From: Hyphomicrobium nitrativorans NL23
Lineage (GTDB): Bacteria > Pseudomonadota > Alphaproteobacteria > Rhizobiales > Hyphomicrobiaceae
Reading direction: 5' to 3'
DNA: 64,000 nt
NCBI RefSeq assembly: GCF_000503895.1
Contig: NC_022997.1
Location: 1,756,501 to 1,820,500, forward strand
The notes beneath the pieces are model-generated. The model was not told the DNA's origin. It ran no database searches and worked only from the letters and a program-made list of their open reading frames with translations. Numbering within the stretch: position 1 is the stretch's first letter; every line of letters starts with the position of its first letter. Both the position numbers and the translations under genes were made by a program. Below are positions 56,847-64,000 of the stretch, in pieces.

Positions 56847-56847
56847 G

Positions 56848-57240
56848 ATGACGAACGCGCCGCGCAAACTCATCTCGTCCGGATCTCCGTTCGAGCTTGA
56901 GATGGGCTACTCGCGCGCTGTCGTGGACGGGCGCTGGGTGTTCGTCTCCGGTACGACGGGTTTCAATTACGAGACCATGTCGATTTCGGAGGACGTGACC
57001 GCGCAGGCCGACCAGTGCTTCCGCAACATCGCCAAGGCGCTGGAGCAGGCGGGCGCGAGCCTCGCCGACGTCGTGCGGGTGAAGTACATTTTTACCAGCC
57101 CTCAGGACTTCAAGCCGTGTCTTCCGGTGATGAAGACCTATTTCGGCGAGGTGAGGCCGGCTGCGACGCTGATTATCGCAGGTCTGGTCGATCCTGCGAT
57201 GAAGATCGAGATCGAGGTCACGGCGCTGAAGCCGGATTGA
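56848..57240 (+). CDS. RidA family protein
   Basis: 130 aa, start one base after the carboxylase stop, so transcription and probably translation are coupled. The RidA/YjgF fold is visible: RAVVDGRWVFVSGTTGFN, ADQCFRNIAKALEQAGASLADVVRVKYIF, RPAATLIIAGLVDPAMKIEIEVTA. True RidA deaminates reactive enamines/imines with an Arg in its active site; here RPAATL keeps it, but the region around (GLVDPAMKIEIE) is typical of other subfamilies, so the exact activity is open. Confidence 0.9.
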   Translation: MTNAPRKLISSGSPFELEMGYSRAVVDGRWVFVSGTTGFNYETMSISEDVTAQADQCFRNIAKALEQAGASLADVVRVKYIFTSPQDFKPCLPVMKTYFGEVRPAATLIIAGLVDPAMKIEIEVTALKPD

Positions 57241-57257
57241 CCCCTGCAGGACATTCG

Positions 57258-57578
57258 ATGATAGGCACCCGCACCGCGCACGTCAGAATTGAAGGTCTCG
57301 TGCAGAAGGTGGGATACCGTGCCTGGACGCAGAGGGTGGCGACCGAGCTTAAGCTCACAGGCTGGGTGCGCAATCTGGCGGATGGCGCGGGCGAGGCCGT
57401 GTTCCAGGGTGAGAACGAGAGCGTCGCGGAGATGATCTCCCGCTGCGGGCGCGGGCCTCAAGGGGCCGTCGTGAAACAGGTCGAGATTCTCGGCGAGGAG
57501 GTCATGGGCACCTTCGAGGGGTTCGAGGTCAGGGCGACAGCGGCGGCGGATACCGGCTCGGACCAGAACCTCTGCTAG
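57258..57578 (+). CDS. acyP: acylphosphatase
   Basis: 106-aa enzyme hydrolysing acyl phosphates. The active-site motif is GLVQKVGYRAW (Arg binds phosphate) and GWVRNLADG supplies the catalytic Asn. QKVGY differs from the usual QGVGF/QGVGY but keeps key residues. ATG 57258 follows CAGGACATTCG. It is the last gene of the carboxylase operon and overlaps the convergent LysR stop by four bases. Confidence 0.92.
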   Translation: MIGTRTAHVRIEGLVQKVGYRAWTQRVATELKLTGWVRNLADGAGEAVFQGENESVAEMISRCGRGPQGAVVKQVEILGEEVMGTFEGFEVRATAAADTGSDQNLC

Positions 57579-58426
57579 CCCAGGCGGGCGGCGGCGCGGC
57601 GCAGGCCCTGGATGATCAGCTCGTACGTTTCCTCGTCGCGGGCTTCCGGATAAACCATGTAGACCGGATAGACGAAGCGGCGCGCGCGCTTGGGCTGATG
57701 CAGGCGGCCACGGGTGACGTAGGGCTTTACGATGCGGGCCGGGAAGTAGGCCGAGGCTTCCGTCGCGAGCAGGTAATCGAGCCCGACGGAGCCGAGATCG
57801 AGCCGCAGCCCAGGGTTCGTGAGCTCCGGGTAGGCGGCGGCGTGATCCTGCTGGAAGTCCGGACCCCAATCCACCAGCACGTATTCGCCGGGCTCGCGCT
57901 TGCCGGGCGGGGCCTTCCCGCTCGTCACCAGCACGAATTCCTCGTCGAACAGGTGCTCGACCACGTGGCCCGGAGGCTGGATGGGGCGGTACATCACCGC
58001 GAGATCGAGCGTGCCCTCGATGAGGCGCTGGGTGAGCACGGGCGATGCCGCCGAGAAGGCCGAGACCGCGATATCGGAGTTGGTCGCGCGGAGGCGTGCC
58101 ACCCATTTCAACAGGAAGCCCTGCCACAGACCTTGAGAGGCGCCGACCGCGAGGTGGTCGCTGTGCTGATCCACCAGGCTGACTTCGAGCTGCGCGCGCT
58201 GCCAGACGCGGACGAGCGCGAGCGCGTGTTTGCGGAACTGCTCGCCCGCGGCCGTGAGGTCCGCGCCGGACTTGGAGCGATGGAACAGCGAACAGCCGAG
58301 GAGATCCTCAAGGCCTTTGATGCGGGCGGAGACGGTGGACTGCGTGATGTTGAGCTTCACGGCGGCTTCGATGAAGCTGCCGGTCTCCGCGACCATCAGG
58401 AACGTTCGCGCGAGATTGATGTCCAT
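57575..58426 (-). CDS. LysR-family transcriptional regulator
   Basis: 283 aa from ATG 58426. The N-terminal winged HTH is clear (LARTFLMVAETGSFIEAAVKLNITQSTVSARIKGLEDLLGCSLFHR); residues ~88-280 form the co-inducer domain (LIEGTLDLAVMYRPIQPPGHVVEHLFDEEFVLV). A dyad at 58466-58484 in the divergent intergenic region is a plausible operator. Its target could be the divergent small Lys/Ala/Pro-rich gene or itself; the carboxylase operon is convergent. Confidence 0.93.
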   Translation of the reverse strand: MDINLARTFLMVAETGSFIEAAVKLNITQSTVSARIKGLEDLLGCSLFHRSKSGADLTAAGEQFRKHALALVRVWQRAQLEVSLVDQHSDHLAVGASQGLWQGFLLKWVARLRATNSDIAVSAFSAASPVLTQRLIEGTLDLAVMYRPIQPPGHVVEHLFDEEFVLVTSGKAPPGKREPGEYVLVDWGPDFQQDHAAAYPELTNPGLRLDLGSVGLDYLLATEASAYFPARIVKPYVTRGRLHQPKRARRFVYPVYMVYPEARDEETYELIIQGLRRAAARLG

Positions 58427-58465
58427 TTATTGCTCATAACGCGCACTTAAAAAGCACCAAACTAT

Positions 58466-58484
58466 CTATCGAAAACTTCGATAG
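58466..58484. promoter_or_regulatory. dyad operator candidate for the LysR regulator
   Basis: CTATCGA (58466-58472), five bases, TCGATAG (58478-58484): a perfect 7-bp inverted repeat 40 bp upstream of the LysR start. Its spacing suits the ATC-N9-GAT/T-N11-A type LysR box. An additional perfect palindrome CGGAAATTTCCG follows at 58492-58503. Confidence 0.65.
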
Positions 58485-58609
58485 GCGTCACCGGAAATTT
58501 CCGTTTGAAGGAGGAAATGATTCTCCTCACATTGCGAAAAGACCCGCCGACGAGTCGGGTCGAATCGAGCCCGGTGTGTGCCGGGTGTTCAATGGAAGGA
58601 CTAACGACT

Positions 58610-58690
58610 ATGGCTAAAGCTGCTAAGAAACCTGCCGCTAAGAAGCCCGCCGCGAAGAAGCCTGCGGCGAAGAAGGCGAAGAAGAAGTAA
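58610..58690 (+). CDS. 26-aa Lys/Ala/Pro-rich histone-like mini-protein
   Basis: ATG 58610 with GGAAGGA (58594-58600) upstream. The product is three tandem PAAKK units between short Lys-rich ends (MAKAAKKPAAKK...KKAKKK). This resembles the C-terminal tails of bacterial H1-like and HU-fusion proteins, so nucleic-acid binding is likely. The frame is open upstream from 58505 (MKEEMILLTLRKDPPTSR...) and includes ATG 58592, so a longer form cannot be excluded. It sits behind the LysR dyad. Confidence 0.65.
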   Translation: MAKAAKKPAAKKPAAKKPAAKKAKKK

Positions 58691-58700
58691 TCAGTTTCAA

Positions 58701-59087
58701 TTGGAGCGCTTGTTGCCGGCTGTGGTTCTTGATCGCGTCATATCGGGGCTTCTGATCGCAGTCCTCCTTTTTCCCTCGGCCGCTCTGCCGGCTTCGATCA
58801 CAAATCGGGACGATCGGGACCGCAAGGTCACCATCATCGAGGGAAGCACCCCAAAGACCCTGGTTCTCAAGCCGAACGAGGCGATCGATGGGATTTGCAA
58901 GGTGGGATGCTTGATCAGGATCGACGACAGTCGAGAAGACCCGTTCGAGCTCGAAAGCTCGGATGTCACGTCGATCGAGGATGGCCAGCTCTACGACGAC
59001 GGTGCGGTGGCGCCGACAGTCTCCGGTTCCGGAGTGTCCGGTTCAGGACCTGACGCCCAGCCTTCTCAGCCCGCGCCACGTCCGTAG
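58701..59087 (+). CDS. small exported protein, unknown function
   Basis: About 125 aa. The start is a TTG: 58701 opens the frame, but GGAG at 58703-58706 points to TTG 58710 or 58713. A signal peptide (GLLIAVLLFPSAALPA) precedes a ~60-residue domain (SITNRDDRDRKVTIIEGSTPKTLVLKPNEAIDGICKVGCLIRI) with a CKVGC motif and an acidic stretch, then a Ser/Gly/Pro tail. Such proteins occur across Hyphomicrobiales but have no assigned function. A terminator follows at 59117. Confidence 0.7.
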   Translation: MERLLPAVVLDRVISGLLIAVLLFPSAALPASITNRDDRDRKVTIIEGSTPKTLVLKPNEAIDGICKVGCLIRIDDSREDPFELESSDVTSIEDGQLYDDGAVAPTVSGSGVSGSGPDAQPSQPAPRP

Positions 59088-59116
59088 CAACGAAAGGCTT
59101 CGGTGTGCGAATTTGT

Positions 59117-59149
59117 ACCCGGCTCCGCCTGTCGCGGGGCCGGGTTTTC
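59117..59149 (+). terminator. rho-independent terminator
   Basis: ACCCGGCTCCGC (59117-59128) pairs with GCGGGGCCGGGT (59134-59145, one G-T pair) around CTGTC, followed by TTTC. It ends the small exported protein gene immediately before the convergent lipB stop. Confidence 0.85.
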
Positions 59150-59888
59150 ATTTGGCGGCCGCGGAGAGAGCGCCGGTTTCGGCCAGCGGCACGTCGTCCG
59201 CCGTAGGGCCGAACAGGGCTTCGAACTGCTGCCGCAGAGCGATGTCCACATCTTTCGTCGATGCCTGGCATCCAAGGTCGCCCAGGCTCGTCACGCCGTG
59301 CTCGGCAATGCCGCACGGGACGATGCCCGCATAGTGGGAGAGATCGGGCGCGACGTTGAGGCTGATGCCATGGAAGCTCACGCCGCGGCGGATGCGAATG
59401 CCGAGAGCGGCAATCTTGTTCTCAGAGGGCGGAGGACCTGGGTCGGCGATCCAGATGCCGACACGGCCTTCGCGCGTCTCCCCCCGTACGCCTACGTCGG
59501 ATAGCGCGGCGATGAGCCAGCGCTCAAGCGCGCCTACGAAGGCCCTCACATCGGCGCCGAAGCGGCGCTGAACGTCGAGCATGACGTACGCGATGCGCTG
59601 GCCGGGCCCATGATAGGTGAATTGCCCGCCGCGGCCCGTGGAGAAGACCGGCAGACTATCGGGATCTCTGAGGTCGGCGGGACGAGCGCTGGTGCCGGCC
59701 GTGTAGAGAGGCGGATGCTCCAGGAGCCAGACCAACTCGGGCTGCTTGCCATCGCGGATGTCGGCGGCCCGCCGTTCCATCGTTTCGACGGCAAGAGGAT
59801 AGGGCGTGAGGCCCGGGCTCGTGCGCCAGGACACGTTGGAGGTCTGCGGGAGGCGGGCATTCATGGAGCAACCGTCGAAATCGTTCAT
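59148..59888 (-). CDS. lipB: octanoyltransferase LipB
   Basis: Transfers octanoyl from ACP to lipoyl domains, the first step of de novo lipoate synthesis. About 246 aa from ATG 59888 (ATG 59864 also plausible). Conserved blocks are [40 protein letters not shown], the lysine-bearing [22 protein letters not shown] and [15 protein letters not shown] with the acyl-accepting Cys. Length is normal. Confidence 0.95.
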   Translation of the reverse strand: MNDFDGCSMNARLPQTSNVSWRTSPGLTPYPLAVETMERRAADIRDGKQPELVWLLEHPPLYTAGTSARPADLRDPDSLPVFSTGRGGQFTYHGPGQRIAYVMLDVQRRFGADVRAFVGALERWLIAALSDVGVRGETREGRVGIWIADPGPPPSENKIAALGIRIRRGVSFHGISLNVAPDLSHYAGIVPCGIAEHGVTSLGDLGCQASTKDVDIALRQQFEALFGPTADDVPLAETGALSAAAK

Positions 59889-60064
59889 GCGCGGATCTCT
59901 ATCATTTTTCCGGTGCTTCGGCAGCATCGAGGCTGGCAAAAGCGCCTCCTGCGCTTTTTGAGCCCTTGCCTTCAGGGGTAGGCTCTGTTAGTTCCGCGGA
60001 CGCTCGGTGTCCCCCTTGTTCCGGCCGCGTGAGTTGGCTATATGGGGGCGCTTCTGGTCATGAT

Positions 60065-60149
60065 GCGGTCGTGGCGGAATTGGTAGACGCACTACCTTGA
60101 GGTGGTAGCGGGGCGACCCGTGGAAGTTCGAGTCTTCTCGACCGCACCA
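60065..60149 (+). tRNA. tRNA-Leu (GAG anticodon)
   Basis: An 85-base cloverleaf with encoded CCA. The acceptor stem pairs GCGGTCG (60065-60071) with CGACCGC (60139-60145). The anticodon stem CTACC/GGTAG encloses TTGAGGT, giving anticodon GAG (reads CTC and CTT). A long variable arm (GGG-GCGA-CCC) fits the leucine type, and GTTCGAGTC is the T arm. Confidence 0.97.
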
Positions 60150-60391
60150 TTTGCCTTTGTTCGATTTTCCCAATCGAAGACATTGTCCGGCGCAGCGTTT
60201 GGCGGCGCTCGGACGCGGCGCGCCGGGTGGCGGCCGCATTGGGCGCTGGCCCCTTGGTTCACCCCTCTCGGAGACGGGGAGCCGTAAGGATGTCTTTACC
60301 CTCCCGCCGGGTCCTTCAGTCCATCAACCATTCGTAGAGCAGTGATCCTTAACGTGGAGCCTTATCTCGGGGTCTCGCGCGTGCGAATCAA

Positions 60392-60991
60392 ATGCGTCCA
60401 GGTGAATTGCATCCTCTCAACACTCTGATCCGGGCTGCGTGCGTCGTGCGGAGATTCCGTGGCGATACGCGCGGGACGACGGCTGTCGAGTTTGCACTCG
60501 TCGCGACCCCGTTCTTTCTCCTGATGATGGGGATCATGACGGTCGGGATGCAATATCTGGCGTTGCATTCTCTGGAGCACGCCGTGGGCGAGGCATCCCG
60601 CCAGATCCGGACCGGGCAGGCGCAGAAGGCCGGGATGACCGTCGACGATTTCCGGAAAATGGTTTGTGACGAGGCTGGCTCCACCATCGCTTGCGACAGC
60701 AGGCTCGTGGTTCATTTCAGGAGCGCGGAGCGCTTCCGGGATCTGGTGCCGATGCCGAGCTGTATTGTGGATGACGGTCTCGCGCCGCCTTCGGGAGCCG
60801 GCGACGACAGTCTCGTGACGGCCGTCGGCGAGGAAGACCGAAAGGTCGTTGTCAACATTTGCTACGATTGGGTCATGGGCATGCAGCTCTGGCAGTCGAT
60901 CTGGGGCTTGATTTCGCCAACGCCAACGACGGGAAGCGGCAAGATCATCCTCTCGGCGGCGACTGTCTTTCAAACGGAGCCCTACAAGTGA
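60392..60991 (+). CDS. TadE-like pilus assembly protein
   Basis: 199 aa. The N-terminus has the TadE pseudopilin signature: a basic segment (RRFRGDTRGTTAVEFALVATPFFLLMMGIM) with the conserved Glu in AVEFAL and one transmembrane helix, followed by a periplasmic domain with paired cysteines (VCDEAGSTIACDS, SCIVDD...VNICYD). TadE proteins are minor pilins of Flp/Tad systems. It overlaps the next TadE-like gene by one base. No other tad genes lie in the window. Confidence 0.87.
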   Translation: MRPGELHPLNTLIRAACVVRRFRGDTRGTTAVEFALVATPFFLLMMGIMTVGMQYLALHSLEHAVGEASRQIRTGQAQKAGMTVDDFRKMVCDEAGSTIACDSRLVVHFRSAERFRDLVPMPSCIVDDGLAPPSGAGDDSLVTAVGEEDRKVVVNICYDWVMGMQLWQSIWGLISPTPTTGSGKIILSAATVFQTEPYK

Positions 60992-61659
60992 TGCGGGAGC
61001 CGTTTGCCGGCATCGGGCCGGGCGAGAGGAAGCATCGCGCCGGCCGTCCGCGTCTTCGGCGCTGGTTGAAGCGCAGGGCCGCGCTCACGGCCTATCGGTT
61101 CGGGCGGTGCGCACGCGGGGTTGCGGCCGTGGAGTTCGCGTTCATCGCGCCGGTCATGCTCGTCATGCTGCTTGGCGCGGTGGAGGCCACACGCGCGATT
61201 TCCATCGATCGACGGCTCAGCGTGGTTACGGCGACGGTCGCGGATCTCGTCAGCCGCGAGGAACAGCTCACCGCGCAGGACGTTAATGCGATCTACGACA
61301 TCGTCGCGCAGATCATGAGCCCATTCGATGCCGGGCCGCTCAGCATTTCGATCGTCCCGGTGAAAGGGCGAAAGGGCGATACGGTTGCCTACGTCGCGCC
61401 GAAAAACGTGCCGTCGTTCAATGGCGGTGCGCAACCCGGGAAGTGTCAGGCGGTACCGATCGCAGCCGGACTGATCGATCCGGTGGCGGATGCGGCCGAC
61501 AGCGTGATCGTCGTCAAGGCCTCCTATGCCTACAAGCCGATGTTCGTAGGAATGATCATGAATAGTGCTCAGTGGGAGGAGCAATCTTTCGCCAAGCCCC
61601 GCAAGCAGAGCTGCGTGGATTTCGAAGGCCCCGATTCGTGTCGTAGCGCCTGCACTTAA
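60991..61659 (+). CDS. TadE/TadG-like pilus assembly protein
   Basis: 222 aa, start ATG 60991 overlapping the previous TGA. A basic N-terminus (RRWLKRRAALTAYRFGRCARGVAAVEFAFIAPVMLVMLL) includes the TadE AVEFAF signature and a transmembrane helix, followed by a periplasmic region rich in beta and helical segments with three late cysteines (SCVDFEGPDSCRSACT). The pair appears to be a self-contained minor pilin module, probably serving a tad locus elsewhere. Confidence 0.85.
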   Translation: MREPFAGIGPGERKHRAGRPRLRRWLKRRAALTAYRFGRCARGVAAVEFAFIAPVMLVMLLGAVEATRAISIDRRLSVVTATVADLVSREEQLTAQDVNAIYDIVAQIMSPFDAGPLSISIVPVKGRKGDTVAYVAPKNVPSFNGGAQPGKCQAVPIAAGLIDPVADAADSVIVVKASYAYKPMFVGMIMNSAQWEEQSFAKPRKQSCVDFEGPDSCRSACT

Positions 61660-61867
61660 TACGCCGTTCTGCCGGTATTTTTCCGTGATCGGGATGCGGC
61701 AATGAAGATTGCGGTGTGCGATAATCTTCAGTACACTGCCGCGCGGGATGCGAAGCTGCAGCGTTTCGAGCGGTACATCGATTTGACAGAGGTGCAACCT
61801 CTCCCGCATCCTACTTTCGTATCGATTGCCTTTTCGGATTCGTTCGAACTTTGCGGGATGGAGCTTC

Positions 61868-62482
61868 ATGGGCCGCCGGTCCCTTCATACGGCAGATGAG
61901 CTGCGTGAGCTGATCGTTCAGGCCTCGACGGACTTGATCCATGAGAGCGGCCTGGTCGGCTTGTCGGCGCGGGAGATTGCGCGGCGCATCGATTATTCGC
62001 CGGGCACGCTCTACAATTCGTTCGACAACCTCGACGATCTCATTCTCACGATCGAAGGCCGCCTCCTCGATCGGCTTCTCGACGAGTTGGATACCGTGCC
62101 GGGGGACAGCGAGGCGCATGAGCGCGTCTATCGTATGGCGGATTGCTATCTGAATTTTGCCGGCGGCAATCCTCGGTTGTGGAACCTTCTGTTCGAGCAT
62201 CACATCCCCGTCTCGCAGACCCTTCCCGACTGGTATCGTCAAAAGCTCGATGCGCTCGCGAGCAGGTTCGAGCAGGTGCTTCGGCCGTTATCGAAGGGGC
62301 TCGGGGACGACGAGGCGCGGCGTTCGGCACGCGTTTTGTGGTCCAGTGTGCACGGGATCTCGTCGCTTGCGGTGGCGGATAAGCTTTCGATCGTCTCGGC
62401 CGAGGAGGCCCCGGTTTTGATGCGAAACCTCGTTGGAACCTATCTCGCCGGCCTCGAAGCACGGTGTTCTACGGCGGGCTAA
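61868..62482 (+). CDS. TetR-family transcriptional regulator
   Basis: 204 aa from ATG 61868 with GGAG six bases upstream. The N-terminal HTH (LIVQASTDLIHESGLVGLSAREIARRIDYSPGTLYNSFDNLDDLILTI) is clear; the C-terminal part (RMADCYLNFAGGNPRLWNLLFEHHIP...VLWSSVHGISSLAV) matches the TetR C-terminal WHG-type ligand domain. The ligand and target are unknown; the neighbours do not point to an operon. Confidence 0.92.
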   Translation: MGRRSLHTADELRELIVQASTDLIHESGLVGLSAREIARRIDYSPGTLYNSFDNLDDLILTIEGRLLDRLLDELDTVPGDSEAHERVYRMADCYLNFAGGNPRLWNLLFEHHIPVSQTLPDWYRQKLDALASRFEQVLRPLSKGLGDDEARRSARVLWSSVHGISSLAVADKLSIVSAEEAPVLMRNLVGTYLAGLEARCSTAG

Positions 62483-62814
62483 CCGGCCGCCTATCGCCGC
62501 GTCATGACGTGCGGCCTCGGACGCTCCAGGTTTTTGGGATCGGCCGCATTTTCTTGCGGCGAGCCGGGTATCGATTTCGTCGAAAAATGCGCTAACGCCG
62601 TTCCGATTAAGATGGAACGGCGCTGTCCCTCATCCGGATTCCTCGCACTGCTCGGTATCCGACCTCTCCCCGCCGGGAGCTGTTGCGAGACCTATTGGGC
62701 GCCTCGTTCAACGTGCGTATCTGGATCCCGGCCTTCGCCGGGATGACGGAATGAAAGGCAAAAATCGGCAGCTATATCCGTAACGTCACCCCGAGGTCCT
62801 AAGTCAGAACGACT
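62483..62814. other. intergenic region with REP-like palindrome, no gene seen
   Basis: About 330 bp between the TetR stop and the convergent YdjM-like stop. No convincing coding frame. It holds the palindrome at 62725-62744. Confidence 0.45.
62725..62744. repeat. REP-like palindrome
   Basis: ATCCCGGC (62725-62732), loop CTTC, GCCGGGAT (62737-62744), within the context CTGGATCCCGG...GATGACGGA. This extragenic palindrome type is widespread in alphaproteobacterial genomes; here it lies between convergent genes. Confidence 0.65.
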
Positions 62815-63636
62815 CTAGGGAGCCGATGACGGTTCGGGGGCGGCCGACTTCGTCTCGGGCAGTGTGCCGGTCGTGATGCCGTTAGGTGCCGGGGGCGTGT
62901 CTGCGAAGCGGCTCGGTACATCCATGATGCCGAACCAGCTCTCCTTGGGCAAAAGGCGTTCGTTGAGCCCGGCCCACATGTCGCGTGAGGAGATGCCGCT
63001 CCAGAACGTGTGGGGCGAGGGCGCAAGCCAGATGGCGAGCGCGAGTGCGGCCGCCATGCCCGCCGTGCCGAGGGGATAACGCCGGTCGTAGACCTTGAGG
63101 GCCGTGCCGAAGGATGCCTTCACCCTTCTGTCGATCATGTCTACGGACGAGATTTCGTCGAGCGTGAGGTGGACGAGATAGCCGACCAGCATGAAGCCGC
63201 CCGCGAGCCACGCGACGCCCGCGTGCCGGTCCAACAGGTTGCCGAAAATCACCGCCGTTGCCGCCGCGGCGAACAGGGCCGCGAGAAGCGAGTGCCATGT
63301 GCCGCGGTGAATGGTGGAGTTGTGGAAGATCGTGTGGAGCCCGTAGCGGACGAAGAGGAGCGTGCCGAGCCAGAGCAGCCACAGTTCCGCGATCGAGAAG
63401 TGGTCGGCGGCGGCGAACAGGACCGCGAACGAGAAGAAGATCGCGAAGCCCGAGAAAAGGGCGCGGCTGGGGCGGCTGACGCGGAGATCGATGTCCGGCA
63501 GGATGGAGCCTACGACGCCCGCCAGCGTGACCGGGATCAGGTTTTCCGGTGCGATGACGTCGGCGGCGAGCGTCAGCGTCGCCAGCGCGCCGGCAACCAC
63601 CGTTCCGGTGGCGATGTGGGTGGTGAAGTTGGCCAT
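62815..63636 (-). CDS. YdjM-like membrane-bound metal-dependent hydrolase (DUF457)
   Basis: 273 aa from ATG 63636. Several transmembrane helices alternate with short loops. The family markers are N-terminal THIATGTVVAG, GSILPDIDLRVSRPSR (metal ligands Asp), and HSTIHRGTWHSLL- and GYLVHLTLDEIS-type His/Asp clusters (HNSTIHRGTWHSLL, VHLTLDEISSVD), the pattern of YdjM/DUF457 proteins. A 60-residue Pro/Thr-rich tail follows the last helix. The reaction is not established. Confidence 0.85.
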   Translation of the reverse strand: MANFTTHIATGTVVAGALATLTLAADVIAPENLIPVTLAGVVGSILPDIDLRVSRPSRALFSGFAIFFSFAVLFAAADHFSIAELWLLWLGTLLFVRYGLHTIFHNSTIHRGTWHSLLAALFAAAATAVIFGNLLDRHAGVAWLAGGFMLVGYLVHLTLDEISSVDMIDRRVKASFGTALKVYDRRYPLGTAGMAAALALAIWLAPSPHTFWSGISSRDMWAGLNERLLPKESWFGIMDVPSRFADTPPAPNGITTGTLPETKSAAPEPSSAP

Positions 63637-63863
63637 GACGATGCGCTCCCCGAGCCGGATGCTCGCGCCGTTTCCCGCCCTGCGGCGCCCGTGTTGTCCT
63701 TGGGACCAGATTCGTGCGCGCGCGGGGAGCGCTGCGGCTCGTCCGGCTGTGGATAACGGGCGGCTTCGCCCGCGTGGGGAATGGTCGCGGAAGGCTGGCG
63801 CCTCGCAGCCTTCTCTGGCAGGAGGGGGCTCGCCGGTCGCAGATGACCGATGAAGGAGCAGGC

Positions 63864-64000
63864 ATGGATCCTCGGCCGAGCAAACCGCGCAAATTTTCAA
63901 CCGTCCAGTTCATCGGCGCGGCGAGCATCGTCGTGGCGCTTGCCGTTATGGCGCTCAAGTACGCCGCTTATCTCGTGACGGGGTCGGTCGCGCTCTATTC
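63864..64000 (+). CDS. cation diffusion facilitator transporter (3' truncated)
   Basis: Partial gene starting at ATG 63864, AAGGAG six bases upstream. The 45 residues seen (MDPRPSKPRKFSTVQFIGAA...VMALKYAAYLVTGSVALYS) contain the first transmembrane helix and the KYxAYLxTGSVAL motif that opens CDF-family cation efflux transporters (Zn/Co/Fe/Mn). The substrate cannot be told from this fragment. The rest lies outside the window. Confidence 0.82.
   Translation, partial: MDPRPSKPRKFSTVQFIGAASIVVALAVMALKYAAYLVTGSVALY

Noticed and set aside
60150-60391. Possible integrated element next to tRNA-Leu
   Set aside because: No integrase, no repeated 3' tRNA fragment and no change in gene character follow the tRNA.

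Overview
The window is about 64 kb of GC-rich, densely packed chromosome with almost no horizontally acquired material. Protein content and gene order (ruvB–ybgC–tolQRAB–pal–cpoB–tilS–ftsH–folP–glmM; lolA–ftsK–aminotransferase; a CTTG-N18-CCTATCT heat-shock promoter) indicate an alphaproteobacterium of the Hyphomicrobiales, probably a Hyphomicrobiaceae-like organism. That family-level placement is inference. There is one tRNA gene (Leu, GAG) and no rRNA, CRISPR array, insertion sequence or prophage.

Region 1 (1–18.1 kb, all + strand) is a cell-envelope and division block. It holds a truncated ruvB, a Tat-type metallophosphoesterase, YbgC, a beta-carbonic anhydrase, TolQ-TolR-TolA-TolB, two tiny tandem lipoproteins of 44 and 40 aa, Pal (with an apparent one-base frameshift), a second OmpA-domain protein, CpoB, TilS, FtsH behind an RpoH-type promoter, FolP and GlmM. 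Region 2 (18.3–31 kb) carries an Omp25-like barrel protein, a MuiA-like protein, PurA, GNAT and Nudix enzymes, a second metallophosphoesterase, a patatin, an HTH regulator, RlpA, a chromate transporter, a bactofilin and a tautomerase-like protein. Two copies of a dispersed intergenic repeat that ends in terminators lie at 22.5 and 24.9 kb.

Region 3 (31–40 kb) has two adjacent chagasin-like genes (the second lacks the inhibitory loop), an alkene reductase, a periplasmic glutathione peroxidase, a 25-codon ORF with a perfect Shine-Dalgarno, and a TPP riboswitch in front of a small membrane protein that overlaps thiC. The thiC gene is split by a palindromic repeat and frame breaks. Two small exported proteins (one His/Gly-rich, one with EF-hand-like loops) share an identical upstream TGAAC-N6-TGAAC-N16-GTTCAT architecture. 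Region 4 (39–54 kb, mostly - strand) has LolA, FtsK, a DapC-like aminotransferase, an LprI-like protein, two tandem exported pentapeptide-repeat proteins, CimA, CysS with a 43-aa membrane ORF overlapping its end, a DUF2865-like protein and GltX.

Region 5 (54–64 kb) has a biotin-dependent acyl-CoA carboxylase alpha subunit followed by RidA-family and acylphosphatase genes, a LysR regulator with a dyad operator candidate, a 26-aa Lys/Ala/Pro protein, LipB, tRNA-Leu, two overlapping TadE-like genes, a TetR regulator, a YdjM-like membrane protein and the start of a cation-efflux transporter.

No obvious defence or biosynthetic island is present. The least explained signals are the tandem mini-lipoproteins inside the tol-pal cluster, the riboswitch-controlled small membrane protein coupled to a disrupted thiC, the shared regulatory motif of the two small exported proteins, and the duplicated pentapeptide proteins. 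Two frame breaks (pal, thiC) sit at or near short G or C runs and may be assembly errors.
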